Shown here: in pieces, positions 15,564 through 25,032 of the stretch | How positions within the stretch are numbered: position 1 is the stretch's first letter | Layout: every line of letters starts with the position of its first letter | Source: a virus | Length of the DNA stretch: 41,972 bases | Virus record (IMG/VR): IMGVR_UViG_3300050821_003022 | Location: 1 to 41,972 of that record | Reading direction: 5' to 3' (one strand) | Translations under genes and position numbers: made by a program | Notes under the pieces: generated by a model | Database searches by the model: none | The model's input: the letters and a program-made list of their open reading frames with translations, nothing else | Told to the model about the DNA's origin: nothing

Positions 15564-15580
15564 TGTACCAAATTGGAACA
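15564..15580. repeat. Dispersed 17-bp palindrome, copy D
   Basis: TGTACCAAATTGGAACA, in the 27-nt gap between the gp4-like and gp10-like genes. It fills most of the gap, and the downstream gene has no clear Shine-Dalgarno. The sequence after it (TAAGTA-ATG) resembles that after the copy at 25006-25022. Confidence 0.75.
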
Positions 15581-15586
15581 TAAGTA

Positions 15587-16972
15587 ATGGCCCAAGCATC
15601 TACAGTTGACCAACCTCTCCGGCTCCCGCTGGTGTTTAACCCAGCGAACCGTGATACGACCACGGCGAAGGATGCTAGGTTAGTGAACTGCTTTGTCGAG
15701 CATACAGAGATGGATGAGTACTGGGTGTACAAGAGGCCAGGGCTCACAGCTAGTGTTACCAAGACTGGAAACGGGATAGGAAGCTATAACTGGCAAGGAC
15801 ACATCTATACCATCTTCGGAACTACGATCTACAAGGATGGTACAGGCATTGGAACGGTAGATGCTACGAATGGAGTGTATCGATTCAGTTCGACACTGGG
15901 AGGGACGCCCAGGCTAACGCTAGGCAATGGAGTGAAGGCCTACGCCTACGATAACACTACATTCGCACAGATCACTGACGCTGCGTTCCCCTCAACGTTC
16001 TACAAAGGCTGGTCTTACCTCGATGGTACGATGTATGCGATGACTTCGCCTGCCGCAATCCAGGGCTCACTCACCTTGAATAATCCCACTACGTGGGACC
16101 CACTCAACTTGATCAATGCTCAGATTGAGCCTGACAACGGAGTGGCACTTAGCAAACAACTCGTGTACACGATTGCACTGAAGCAATGGACCACAGAGGT
16201 ATTCTACGATGCTGGAAACCCAACGGGAAGCCCTCTTGGCCCAGTTCAGGGTGCTCGTATCCCCTACGGCTGTGCCAGTGCAGACTCTGTACGTGAGATC
16301 GACGATATGCTCATTTGGGCCTCGATGACTCGGCAAGGTGAGCCCAATGTCGTAGTGCTTGATAAGCTAGTGGCAAAGGAGGTTGCTACACCTGCTGTGT
16401 CGAAGCTCTTGAAGAATGCTGACTTTACCACTGTGTACTCGTGGACACTCAAGATGAGCGGCCACAAGTTCTATGTGCTAACGATCAAGAATACTAACAT
16501 AACGATAGCATATGATCTGACAGATAAGATGTGGAGTCAGTGGACTGACCCAAGTGGGAACTACCTTCCCATCGTGGATGCCACGGTGAATGCCTCTAAC
16601 CAGCATTTAGTCCAACATGAGACGAATGGCATCCTCTATCGCATGGATATGAGCTTCACCAATGACGGTGGAACTGTGTTCCCGGTAGATCTCTACACGC
16701 CTAACTTCGATGGTGGTTCGAGGAAGCGCAAGCATATGAAGATGATGTACTTCATTGCAGATCAAACGCCGGGAAGCATCTTGAAGGTACGCTCGAGTGA
16801 CGATGACTACAAGAGCTGGAGTAACTTCCGATCTGTGGACCTTGGCACCGCACGTCCCTTCTTGGATGACTGTGGGACGTTCCATAGGCGAGCACACCAC
16901 TTCCACCACAACTCGAATACCACGCTACGGCTACAAGCCGTAGACCTCCAAATGGACCTCGGTACACTCTGA
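15587..16972 (+). CDS. Packaged-DNA stabilisation protein, P22 gp10-like
   Basis: A 461-residue protein with the features of gp10-type tail hubs: an early segment on strand and Asn-rich turns (RLVNCFVEHTEMDEYW), a VYKRPGL motif near 48, then blade-like repeats around residues 60-330 (for example YNWQGHIYTIFG and LDGTMYAMTS). In P22 this protein plugs the tail and holds DNA inside until ejection. The ATG is 6 nt after a dispersed palindrome and has no convincing Shine-Dalgarno. It overlaps the next gene by one base. Confidence 0.7.
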   Translation: MAQASTVDQPLRLPLVFNPANRDTTTAKDARLVNCFVEHTEMDEYWVYKRPGLTASVTKTGNGIGSYNWQGHIYTIFGTTIYKDGTGIGTVDATNGVYRFSSTLGGTPRLTLGNGVKAYAYDNTTFAQITDAAFPSTFYKGWSYLDGTMYAMTSPAAIQGSLTLNNPTTWDPLNLINAQIEPDNGVALSKQLVYTIALKQWTTEVFYDAGNPTGSPLGPVQGARIPYGCASADSVREIDDMLIWASMTRQGEPNVVVLDKLVAKEVATPAVSKLLKNADFTTVYSWTLKMSGHKFYVLTIKNTNITIAYDLTDKMWSQWTDPSGNYLPIVDATVNASNQHLVQHETNGILYRMDMSFTNDGGTVFPVDLYTPNFDGGSRKRKHMKMMYFIADQTPGSILKVRSSDDDYKSWSNFRSVDLGTARPFLDDCGTFHRRAHHFHHNSNTTLRLQAVDLQMDLGTL

Positions 16973-17334
16973 TGCCAGTTCTCCAGCCACCACCTACCTA
17001 CGAGCTGCCGATTCAGGTAGATGAGAAAACTGGCAAGGCAGCCTTTAGCCCAATCTGGCTAAATTGGTTCCTTCAGTTCTCAGCTATCTTTAGTGCTTCA
17101 GGTGGAGGTACTCCAGCACCGATAGGTGGAGATGCAGTGAACATTGCTCTCGCTGTGAAGGAGTTCAGTGTACCAAGATCAGTGCCAGGTGTGAGCCCTC
17201 TCACGATGCCACTTGCACCAGACGACGCAAGCTTAGTTCTTGCTACGCGCGAGTTTAGTCCAGTTCGGCAGTCCTCTGGCTTGTTCCAAGCTGATTCACA
17301 GATGATTCTCGCAAATCAGATATTCGGAGGTTAA
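16972..17334 (+). CDS. Small virion-associated protein with internal duplication
   Basis: A 120-residue protein. The first 45 residues (PPPTYELPIQVDEKTGKA, then WLNWFLQFS) resemble N-terminal segments that attach to the virion in short-tailed phages. The C-terminal part is repetitive: IALAVKEFSVPRS near 58-70 and LVLATREFSPVRQ near 89-101 are two copies of one element. It starts with the stop-start overlap TGATG. Confidence 0.55.
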   Translation: MPVLQPPPTYELPIQVDEKTGKAAFSPIWLNWFLQFSAIFSASGGGTPAPIGGDAVNIALAVKEFSVPRSVPGVSPLTMPLAPDDASLVLATREFSPVRQSSGLFQADSQMILANQIFGG

Positions 17335-17691
17335 GTGGCAAACTACTCTCGACTAGTTCTCTCTGGCTCAACGAATGGGAAACCGATTATAGTTGTGAAT
17401 ACAGCTACTCCCGGTAACTTGATTCACACAGCAGTAGCCGGCACCGCAGCCTTCGATGAACTCTACTTGTGGGTTTCAAACGTAACGAATGCGCCTGCAA
17501 CACTAACTATCGAGTGGGGAGGTGTCACAGACCCTGGGAATCATATAGTGAAAGCTGTGAGCATACCAGCGAACTCTGCTCCCACTCCAATAGTCACTGG
17601 ACAAGTACTAAACAATGGACTTGTGATCGGGGCATTCAGTGGTACAGCAAGTGCACTAAACATAACGGGCTTTGTGAATAGAATACAATGA
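17335..17691 (+). CDS. Small beta-sandwich virion protein
   Basis: A 118-residue protein with a GTG start and GGAGG 4 nt upstream. It is almost wholly strands, with conserved-looking turns (YLWVSNVTNAPATLTIEWGG). No catalytic residues. It is coupled by ATGA to the next gene and is likely a minor tail or fiber component. Confidence 0.6.
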   Translation: MANYSRLVLSGSTNGKPIIVVNTATPGNLIHTAVAGTAAFDELYLWVSNVTNAPATLTIEWGGVTDPGNHIVKAVSIPANSAPTPIVTGQVLNNGLVIGAFSGTASALNITGFVNRIQ

Positions 17692-17969
17692 GACACGTTC
17701 TTCCACTCGCGAATACTTTGCCAACAGTTAATGGCCTTCCAACTCCACAGATGCGAGTGGGAACAGTTTCAGTTATTGTGACTGATCTAACGAAGGCTAT
17801 AACTTTTAGCTCACCGATGCCAAACACTAGTTACCAAGTGTTCATTCAAACTCAGAGTAATGTGAGCGTTGTGGCCTACCCAAGTTTGCAAACTGTGAGT
17901 GGATTTACCTTGAATCTTTCCATAGGAGTGAACGACACATTCTCCTATCTTGCAGTGGGAAACTCATGA
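17688..17969 (+). CDS. Small fiber-type beta protein
   Basis: A 93-residue protein. After a short linker it shows an alternating strand pattern (GTVSVIVTDLTKAITFSSPM and NTSYQVFIQT) like the receptor-binding or H-type lectin modules at the ends of phage fibers. It overlaps both neighbours by ATGA, so the three genes around it are one translational unit. Confidence 0.55.
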   Translation: MRHVLPLANTLPTVNGLPTPQMRVGTVSVIVTDLTKAITFSSPMPNTSYQVFIQTQSNVSVVAYPSLQTVSGFTLNLSIGVNDTFSYLAVGNS

Positions 17970-18400
17970 TACGTAGAGCTACATTTGAGGACATTCCAGA
18001 GCTCTTACTAATGGGACAGCACATGCACGCTGAATCGCCAAGGTTCTCTAAGCTTGCGTTCAGTGTGAAGAAAGTCGCGAAGCTTGCTAAGTTTCTAATT
18101 GATAGTCCAAGAGGTATTCTCTTGATTAGCGAGCATGGAATGTTCTGGGGGAGTGTTGCTCCAGCGTTTTTCTCCGAGGAACTCTGTGCAGAGGACTACG
18201 TACTCTACGTGGAGCCGGAGTACCGCGGTAACATGGAAGCAGTGCGCTTGCTCAAAGGTTATATTGCAGAAGCTCGAAAGCTGGGCGCTAAGGACATAGG
18301 CATAAGTAATTCGACTCTTGTGGACAAGGACCGCGTGGCAGAATTCTTTCGCAGGATAGGATTTCAGGAAGTTGGAACAAGTTTCACTATGGAAGGTTGA
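17966..18400 (+). CDS. GNAT family N-acetyltransferase
   Basis: A 144-residue protein with the GNAT layout: an opening strand (MIRRATFEDIPELLLM), a central acidic strand with the motif A region (DYVLYVEPEYRGNMEAVRLL, about 75-94) and a final strand-helix pair (RIGFQEVGTSF). The usual R/Q-x-x-G-x-G/A loop is replaced by EYRGNMEA, so acetyl-CoA binding is plausible but reduced in consensus. Such enzymes are often encoded among phage structural genes; the substrate is unknown. Confidence 0.75.
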   Translation: MIRRATFEDIPELLLMGQHMHAESPRFSKLAFSVKKVAKLAKFLIDSPRGILLISEHGMFWGSVAPAFFSEELCAEDYVLYVEPEYRGNMEAVRLLKGYIAEARKLGAKDIGISNSTLVDKDRVAEFFRRIGFQEVGTSFTMEG

Positions 18401-18401
18401 A

Positions 18402-19268
18402 ATGTGCCATACGAGAGATTTAGTAAGTGACATCGGTGGTCTTGCTGGAGGTATCGGCGGATTCCTACTTGCTGGCCCTTGGGGAGCGGCAGCAGGCGCT
18501 GGTATCGGAGATAAGCTTGCAGGTGGAAGTAATTCTCAAGCACTAGCTGCGGCTGCCATTGGCGGAGCTGCTGGTATTGGTGCAGGTTTTATTGGCACTG
18601 GAACTCAGGCCGCTGCACCTATTACGGAAGCTAGTATGAACCCTGCCTCGGTGAGTGGTGAGGGTGGAGGCGTAGCCTCTGCAACCACACCTGGAACTGG
18701 AGGTGCTACCGCAGGTGGAGCAGCTGGAGGTACCTCAGCAACTGCAACCGCTGCCCAGCCCTGGTACAAGAACTTCTCTAATTTGCTTGCCATTGGCTCT
18801 GGCATCAACGGTATCATGACCGCACAGCAGATCAAGAAGATGGCTGCGCAGGCTGCGGCGCAACAAGATCCCTTTGCAAGCCAGCGAGCGGGGTACAGTG
18901 CTCAGCTCACAGCCCTTGATGCTGATCCAAGTAAAGTCACACAGCTACCTGGATACAAGTTTGCTCAACAGCAAGGTGAGCAGGCTATCTTGCGCCAGAG
19001 TGCTGCGACAGGCTTTAATGGCTCAGGGAACCAAGCGATTGCCTTGCAACAGTATGATCAAGCTCTTGCAGGACAGTATCTAAGTTCTGAGCAAGCAAGG
19101 CTTGCATCACTTGCTGGGGCTGGCTTCTCTCCAACAGGTGGAAATACAATGCTACAGGGGAATGAGTATGCCTCGAGCATTGAGAGCCAAGCTCTAGCTA
19201 GTATTGGCTATGGCTTTGGCGGGAAACAACCTGGCACGACAATCAATATAGGAGGTGCTCGTGCCTGA
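18402..19268 (+). CDS. Putative internal virion (DNA ejection) protein
   Basis: A 288-residue protein; GGAAGG lies 5 nt before the chosen ATG. The first 85 residues are Gly/Ala-rich and hydrophobic (GGIGGFLLAGPWGAAAGAG, AAAAIGGAAGIGAGFIG), enough to insert in membranes. The remainder is Gln-rich helix. Small Gly/Ala-rich proteins followed by two larger helical ones are the usual ejection cassette of short-tailed phages, where they form a channel for DNA entry. It overlaps the next gene. Confidence 0.6.
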   Translation: MCHTRDLVSDIGGLAGGIGGFLLAGPWGAAAGAGIGDKLAGGSNSQALAAAAIGGAAGIGAGFIGTGTQAAAPITEASMNPASVSGEGGGVASATTPGTGGATAGGAAGGTSATATAAQPWYKNFSNLLAIGSGINGIMTAQQIKKMAAQAAAQQDPFASQRAGYSAQLTALDADPSKVTQLPGYKFAQQQGEQAILRQSAATGFNGSGNQAIALQQYDQALAGQYLSSEQARLASLAGAGFSPTGGNTMLQGNEYASSIESQALASIGYGFGGKQPGTTINIGGARA

Positions 19269-20418
19269 GATGTGGGGAACTCCAGCTGGGACAAGCGCTC
19301 GTCAAGCTGACGACTACGCGGCTGCAATCAATGACCTGAACATCAAGCAGTCGCTTGGTCAGATTGCTATGCAGCCGAGTATCGCACGGCAGAATGCTGC
19401 ACAAGCTGAGAGCATGGAACTCAACTTGAAGCAGCAGAAAGACCGAGCGGAGATGCTCAAACAGTTTGTTGCTAAACGCGCAGCAGGGCAAACTGCTGGA
19501 CCACCGGGGAACCCTGCAGACCCACTAGACTCCCTTACATCAGATTTGGAGAGCTATGCTGAGCTTGGCTTCGCCTCCGGGAATCCAGATGAAGGCATGA
19601 AGATGGCTGAGGGTGCTGCGAGGGTACAACAGCAGCGGGCAGCCGCTAGGCTTTCGCAAACTAATGACAAGATTAAAACTTTCGAGTTCGCTAAAACACT
19701 CTCTGATGAGGGAATGAAGCTGCTTGCCAATGCTCATGACCAGCAGTCCTGGGATCAGGCGAAAGCAGGGTTCAAACAGATGCTTGGACCTAATGCTCGA
19801 GAGACAGGTTTCGAGAATGTCCCTTATAGTCCTGAGGCAGTTGAGGCTGCACGCAATCAGCTCATGACAATAAGGGAACAGGCGCAAACTAAGATCGAAC
19901 AAGCTCGTTTGAAGAATGATGAAGAGAATAAGAAATCTGAAGAGAAGCGCCGTGACATTCAGAATAAGCTTACACAAGCGGAGACACGAGTTGCGAACGC
20001 TCGTGCAGAGAAGCTTGCTCGTGAGGGAGGTGGGAACTCCAAAGTCCCGGCGAGGCTTGTTAAGGATGCGACTGACTACATAAAGAAGGACTACAGTGGC
20101 GTCTCTGACGAGCAGGTGCGCATCAGCGCACTACCGATAGCTGAACGAGCCCAGGAACTTATGGCAAAGAACTCTGCCATGCGTGAAAGCGAAGCAGTGG
20201 CACAAGCATACAAGGAAGCTAAGAGTGGTGGAACGTTCAAGGACATGCACCGCAAGGGAGCGCCTACAGCGGAGCAGGTTAAGGCCCAGCAGGACTTGGT
20301 GCAGAAGTATAACAAGATGCCACAGTACTCACACCTGGCATATGATCCAAAGCTGGAGTACAAAGAGGTAGAGGAGAATGGCGTGATGGTGCTGAAAGCA
20401 AAGAAGAGGCCTGACTAA
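19261..20418 (+). CDS. Putative internal virion protein, coiled coil
   Basis: A 385-residue protein. The GTG at 19261 is chosen because AGGAGG lies 5 nt upstream; a GTG at 19255 overlaps that site. It is charged and helical throughout with long coiled coils (about 45-75 and 200-265, including QTKIEQARLKNDEENKKSEE). The previous gene's last codons overlap its start, and its stop overlaps the next start by one base, so the three ejection genes are coupled. Confidence 0.6.
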   Translation: MPEMWGTPAGTSARQADDYAAAINDLNIKQSLGQIAMQPSIARQNAAQAESMELNLKQQKDRAEMLKQFVAKRAAGQTAGPPGNPADPLDSLTSDLESYAELGFASGNPDEGMKMAEGAARVQQQRAAARLSQTNDKIKTFEFAKTLSDEGMKLLANAHDQQSWDQAKAGFKQMLGPNARETGFENVPYSPEAVEAARNQLMTIREQAQTKIEQARLKNDEENKKSEEKRRDIQNKLTQAETRVANARAEKLAREGGGNSKVPARLVKDATDYIKKDYSGVSDEQVRISALPIAERAQELMAKNSAMRESEAVAQAYKEAKSGGTFKDMHRKGAPTAEQVKAQQDLVQKYNKMPQYSHLAYDPKLEYKEVEENGVMVLKAKKRPD

Positions 20419-23400
20419 TGCCTGACTCAGGTGAGTGGCAGACAGTAGCACAGATGCCCTTGGCGGGAGCCAAACCTGCTGGAGGACAGTTTAACACTCA
20501 GCTTTCTCCTATGGAGGAGCAGAACTTTACTCAATGGAAAGCACAGTATGCTCCGAATGACTCAGGTGAGGACTATGACTTGCGGGGTGCATTCAAAGCA
20601 AATCTGAGACCTGATCCAAAGACAGGGCATTGGCCAGATACTTACAAGAAGCCAAATCATCCCACGTTCTCGAATGAGTCGCAGTATGCTAAGTTTGGCA
20701 AGCCTGGTCATTGGGAGGGAGATAGGTTTATTCCTGCGAAGCAGGGTAGTGACGATTGGGAAACTATCGCCATAGCTCAGCCCGGGCCTGGTCAGCGCTT
20801 TAGGGAAGCTAGTGGAGAGAAGGTTGCGGACCTAGCTGAGGCGGTCGGTGATAAGCCACTTGAGGCGATCCCTGGAGCTGCGGAAGGCCTTGCTGCTGGT
20901 GCAGTTGGTGTGGCGAGTGCAGCTGTTGGTGGTATAGGTGGACTTGCAGGCATGGCAACTGGACAGGGCTTTGCAGCAGGCAGTCAGAAGGCCAAAGATG
21001 TAACTGGCATGACGCAGCTTGAGAAGGATATAGCGCCCACGACTGAGGCAGGGAAGAAGTTCCTCGACGTTCTGGGTCTGATCCCTGACGCGATTCATGC
21101 TGGTGGAGAAAAGGTATTTGAAGCTCTCGGCGGAGATACAGGAAGGCAAACTGAGTTTGAACAGGCTGCTTCTTCCTTTGTCGCTGCTGGAACTGAGGGC
21201 ATAGCGAGTGCACTGGCGGTTAAGCCTACCGCGGTGAAGGACGTTGGGAAGCTAGCTGGGTGGGCCTTTGGGAAAGGCAGTGAGGGTAAAGGTGGACCTG
21301 GTGGAGGTCCTGACACAAAGGGCTCAGCTGCGTTCAGGGAAGCATTCGATGACTTAGCTCGAGAGCATCCTAACCAAGCGCGCGACATAGTCGCAGAGAT
21401 TCCTGGCCATGAAGCACGCATGAGGGCTGAGGACCGCATTGACGAAGTCACGGTGGAGCGCTCGGAGAAAGCTGAACGAGCTCGGGAGAGAGCGAAGAAG
21501 CGTGGGAAGGAAGAGCCTACTGATGTAGAGTTTGAGGACCTTGCCAGGAAGCCTAAAGTGGCTACACCGCCGTCACCTAAAGTTCTTGAGGATAGTTCTA
21601 AGGCCGTTCAGCGTGCTCAGGCTAAGCGAGATGATATTGCACTCTGGGAAGACACCTATCGTAAGTATAGAGATGCTATAGGTAATAGAGATAGCATGTC
21701 GCTAGAAGCTATAGAAGACTTACACGCAAAGGCTATTGCGGCGGAGGAACATGCTTGGAGAAAAGAGAATACTGAAGAGCCGAAGGTTCAGACAGAGCCT
21801 GGCTTGAAGGATGAGAGGAAGGAACCTACGCTCAAGCAGGCAGAATCTCAACCAGATGTTGAGAAGCAAATGCAAGCTACTCAACTTGGAAAGCAAGTAA
21901 CAAAGAAACTTCTCAATGAGGAGCTTACTGCAGGCCGAGTGACTCCTGAACATTCCTTCCGAGGGACAACTACAAAAGAACTCGAGAAGGTTGCCAAGAC
22001 TGGTGAACTAGTTATAGGGCAGGATGCTGAGGGAAGGCCAGGAATCAGTGCTTCAACTATTGGTGATGGGCAGTTTCCAGTCTATGGTGATGGAACAGGG
22101 ATTATTATTCCTCCAGAAGTAGCCACACCATCAGGACGACAGGGAGAAACTCTTGTAGAGGAAAAGACTGATCCCAAGAAACTAAAGTATGTTGTTGAAG
22201 GGAAAGTTATATCCTTCGATGAAATGAAAGCAAAGCTTTCTCCAGAGAAGAAACCTGAGACAATTGACTACGGCAAAGTAATAAACAAGCTCGAAGCGCA
22301 CCTTGCAGGTGCCTCACGAGGAACACAGCGCTTTACGCCTGAGCAAGCTAGTGCAAACGTACGCACTGCGGTGCAGAATGCTGGAGAGCGTCTTGACCAC
22401 ACAGGCGCATTTGGTGAAGTACTCCGGCCAAGGCCATTAGGGCAGATGGCCGCTGCAATGAACCAAGCGCAGGGAGCGTCACAGATTGTCTACATGTACG
22501 CTGGTATTCCAGTTACCAAAGCGGATCTTGTGCGAGCCTTCGCGCTTGCGCGTAGCATATTGCAGAAATCAGATACCTACCGCGCTGTCGAACGAAACCT
22601 CATTGACAGCTACGACTGGCTCATTCGCAGTGTTGCACCTGAGTCAATGAGCAACCTCTCACGCAATGCTGCAGCAGTGCTGGCCAAGAACATTGCTGAG
22701 CAGATGCGTAGCGAAACTGTGATGAAGCACAGGGGTGAACCTCGTAGGGAGTTCTGGAATAGGCTTGGTCCCAAAGCTGGCCTCGAGTTCATGCACAACT
22801 ATGAGAAGGGTGGTCCCTTCCCAGATGAGGTAACGAAGGCTGCTGCACGAGGCTATAGTGCAGCTTACGCAGACTTAGCAAGGCAGGATAAAGAGCTTGG
22901 CCTCGAGTATGATGAGATTACTCACTACCTCCCTCACATGTTCGAGGATCAGGCTGGCGTAGCTAGATGGCTCCAGCAGAGATATGGACCAAAGTGGGGT
23001 GATCCTAACTTCATCAAGGACCGTTCCTTCGACATGTATGAGCAGGCGCAAGCCGCGGGCTTCAGACCAAAGTTCACTAACCCAGAGGACTTGTTCCAAG
23101 CTCGACACCACGCCTCAGCAGTCGCAAAGATGCAGATTCAAGCTCTACGTGAACTCGAGAGGCATGGCATGGCTCGCCGCGTGGTGAAGGGAATTGAGCG
23201 AAGCAAGGACCCTGACCATTACGAGTTGGAATGGAGGGCTCCTAATGGTGAGCGCTACTTGGTGCCCAACGACATTCACCAGCTGATGACTAACGCGTTT
23301 AACTCTCCATCGCTGTGGAGTGCGAGGAATCCTGCAGGTGCAGTGTTCCGTGGTGCTATGGACCTGAAGAACAAACTGGTTCCAATTAAGCTTGCACTGA

Positions 23401-25001
23401 GCCTATTCCACCCCTTGCACATAGCCACGATTGACAATGCTACCACGATGGTCCGCGCTACGAAGGGATTGCTGAGCGGTGCTATAACACCGGGGCGCTT
23501 CGTGCGTGAGATGGCACAGGGCTTGTTCTACAAGGAACTGGTTGGTGAAACGGTTGGAGCTTTGAACAAACAGGGCATGGGCTACCGCCTGCTCAATGCC
23601 TACCGGGGTAAGATCAAGGACAACGACCTCACGGACGCCGACAGGCTTGCTTTACAGTACATGGGTGAAGGTGGCTTCACACCTGAGATGCCCAAGGAAT
23701 ACAAGAACAATGCTATCGCAAAGTTCAAAGATGCGCTCCAGCAACACTCAGTGAAAGCAGTGTTCAAAGCTCCCTGGGCTATGGTTGAGGCGTTGCAGAA
23801 GCCTATCTTTGAAGAGTGGATTCCGATGCTCAAGACTGCAAGCTACATTCGAGATGCCAAGCGAGCGTTGGAAGCTGACCCCAGCTTGCTTGATAACCCA
23901 CTAAAGCGTATGGCTGCATTCAGGCAACTCCAGAAGTCTGTTGATAATCGCTATGGTGAGATGGCCTACAACACGTTGTTCTGGAATCGCTATCTCAGAG
24001 ATATTGGAGTTGGCTCAACTCTGTCTATGGGCTGGAACCTAGGCTTCATTCGCGAGTATGGTGGTGGAGTAGCTCAGGTTGCCAAAGCTGGCATTGATAT
24101 GACTAATCTGAAGGAAGGTGATAGCGTTGCTCGACACATCAAAGAGGCTGCTGCAACTGGAGAGCTGGACAAAGCCATGTTCGTTGGCTACTACGTTATG
24201 AGTGCAATGGCACTTGGTGGTCTGATGACCTGGTATATGAGTGGTCAAGCACCGCAGGAAGCGAATGATTACATCTATCCCAAGACTGGTGAGACAGGCC
24301 CTGATGGAAAGCCTGAACGAGTGAACACTATGTTCTACACGCGTGAGTTCGCTGCCATTCAGAAGCACGTTCAGCATGAGGGGTTGGTCTCTGGTATTGG
24401 AAAGATAGTTTCGAACAAGGTCGTGCCACTGGTGGATGAAGCCAAGACGCTGTGGACTAACGTAGACTACTTCGGTCGTGAGATTTCCGACCCAGATAGC
24501 AATGCGTTCAAGCAGCTTGCTCAGAAGCTCGAGTGGTTCATGGCAGATCAGATTCCTATCTCGATGCAGGGTGCGAAGCAAGGGCGTAGCAGTGCTAAGC
24601 AGGTAGGCCTTGCAGTGGCAGGTTTCTCCCCTGCACCCAAGTATGCTACCGAATCAGATGCCGAGGCGAAGATCGTTGGCATCTACCAAAGCTATCACAA
24701 GAGCACAACTCCCTATGACCAAGCACAACGTGGTAGCGAGGCGATTAAGCTTCGCAAGATGGCACAGAGTGGCGATGAGGGGTATGAGCAGGCCTTCGAG
24801 CAGTTCTCTGCCAAGCATGAACTCAGTAGTGCTGACCAAAAGAGAATGCGTGGTGATGTAGGACTTGACAGCTATAAGAGAATGTTCAAAGCCCTTCGCT
24901 CGAGCGAACAGATTAAAGTGATTAAAGAGATGACTCCTGAGGAACGTGAGGCGTTCACTCCGTTCATGCACAAAAAGACTAAAGAGGCTATCGACCAATG
25001 A
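20418..25001 (+). CDS. Giant internal virion protein, 1527 residues
   Basis: The largest gene. The N-terminal 120 residues (SPMEEQNFTQWKAQYAPNDS, then a GHWPDTYKKPNHPTF segment) match a module widespread in phage virion proteins. Residues about 150-195 are Gly/Ala-rich and membrane-like. Residues about 360-610 are charged, more AT-rich at the DNA level, and contain a possible ADP-ribosyltransferase-like segment beginning FRGTT at 514-518. The C-terminal 900 residues are helical with hydrophobic stretches near 990 and 1258-1276. It probably travels in the capsid and enters the host with the DNA. No lysozyme motif was found. Confidence 0.65.
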   Translation: MPDSGEWQTVAQMPLAGAKPAGGQFNTQLSPMEEQNFTQWKAQYAPNDSGEDYDLRGAFKANLRPDPKTGHWPDTYKKPNHPTFSNESQYAKFGKPGHWEGDRFIPAKQGSDDWETIAIAQPGPGQRFREASGEKVADLAEAVGDKPLEAIPGAAEGLAAGAVGVASAAVGGIGGLAGMATGQGFAAGSQKAKDVTGMTQLEKDIAPTTEAGKKFLDVLGLIPDAIHAGGEKVFEALGGDTGRQTEFEQAASSFVAAGTEGIASALAVKPTAVKDVGKLAGWAFGKGSEGKGGPGGGPDTKGSAAFREAFDDLAREHPNQARDIVAEIPGHEARMRAEDRIDEVTVERSEKAERARERAKKRGKEEPTDVEFEDLARKPKVATPPSPKVLEDSSKAVQRAQAKRDDIALWEDTYRKYRDAIGNRDSMSLEAIEDLHAKAIAAEEHAWRKENTEEPKVQTEPGLKDERKEPTLKQAESQPDVEKQMQATQLGKQVTKKLLNEELTAGRVTPEHSFRGTTTKELEKVAKTGELVIGQDAEGRPGISASTIGDGQFPVYGDGTGIIIPPEVATPSGRQGETLVEEKTDPKKLKYVVEGKVISFDEMKAKLSPEKKPETIDYGKVINKLEAHLAGASRGTQRFTPEQASANVRTAVQNAGERLDHTGAFGEVLRPRPLGQMAAAMNQAQGASQIVYMYAGIPVTKADLVRAFALARSILQKSDTYRAVERNLIDSYDWLIRSVAPESMSNLSRNAAAVLAKNIAEQMRSETVMKHRGEPRREFWNRLGPKAGLEFMHNYEKGGPFPDEVTKAAARGYSAAYADLARQDKELGLEYDEITHYLPHMFEDQAGVARWLQQRYGPKWGDPNFIKDRSFDMYEQAQAAGFRPKFTNPEDLFQARHHASAVAKMQIQALRELERHGMARRVVKGIERSKDPDHYELEWRAPNGERYLVPNDIHQLMTNAFNSPSLWSARNPAGAVFRGAMDLKNKLVPIKLALSLFHPLHIATIDNATTMVRATKGLLSGAITPGRFVREMAQGLFYKELVGETVGALNKQGMGYRLLNAYRGKIKDNDLTDADRLALQYMGEGGFTPEMPKEYKNNAIAKFKDALQQHSVKAVFKAPWAMVEALQKPIFEEWIPMLKTASYIRDAKRALEADPSLLDNPLKRMAAFRQLQKSVDNRYGEMAYNTLFWNRYLRDIGVGSTLSMGWNLGFIREYGGGVAQVAKAGIDMTNLKEGDSVARHIKEAAATGELDKAMFVGYYVMSAMALGGLMTWYMSGQAPQEANDYIYPKTGETGPDGKPERVNTMFYTREFAAIQKHVQHEGLVSGIGKIVSNKVVPLVDEAKTLWTNVDYFGREISDPDSNAFKQLAQKLEWFMADQIPISMQGAKQGRSSAKQVGLAVAGFSPAPKYATESDAEAKIVGIYQSYHKSTTPYDQAQRGSEAIKLRKMAQSGDEGYEQAFEQFSAKHELSSADQKRMRGDVGLDSYKRMFKALRSSEQIKVIKEMTPEEREAFTPFMHKKTKEAIDQ

Positions 25002-25005
25002 GGAG

Positions 25006-25022
25006 TGTACCAATTTGGAACA
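25006..25022. repeat. Dispersed 17-bp palindrome, copy E
   Basis: TGTACCAATTTGGAACA, in the 31-nt gap between the giant virion protein and the PurD-like gene. As with copy D, the downstream ATG has only a weak Shine-Dalgarno. Confidence 0.75.
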
Positions 25023-25032
25023 CAAGTAAGTG

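Noticed and set aside
24039-24581. 180-codon leftward frame inside the giant virion protein
   Set aside because: Antisense to a continuous coding gene and without a ribosome site.
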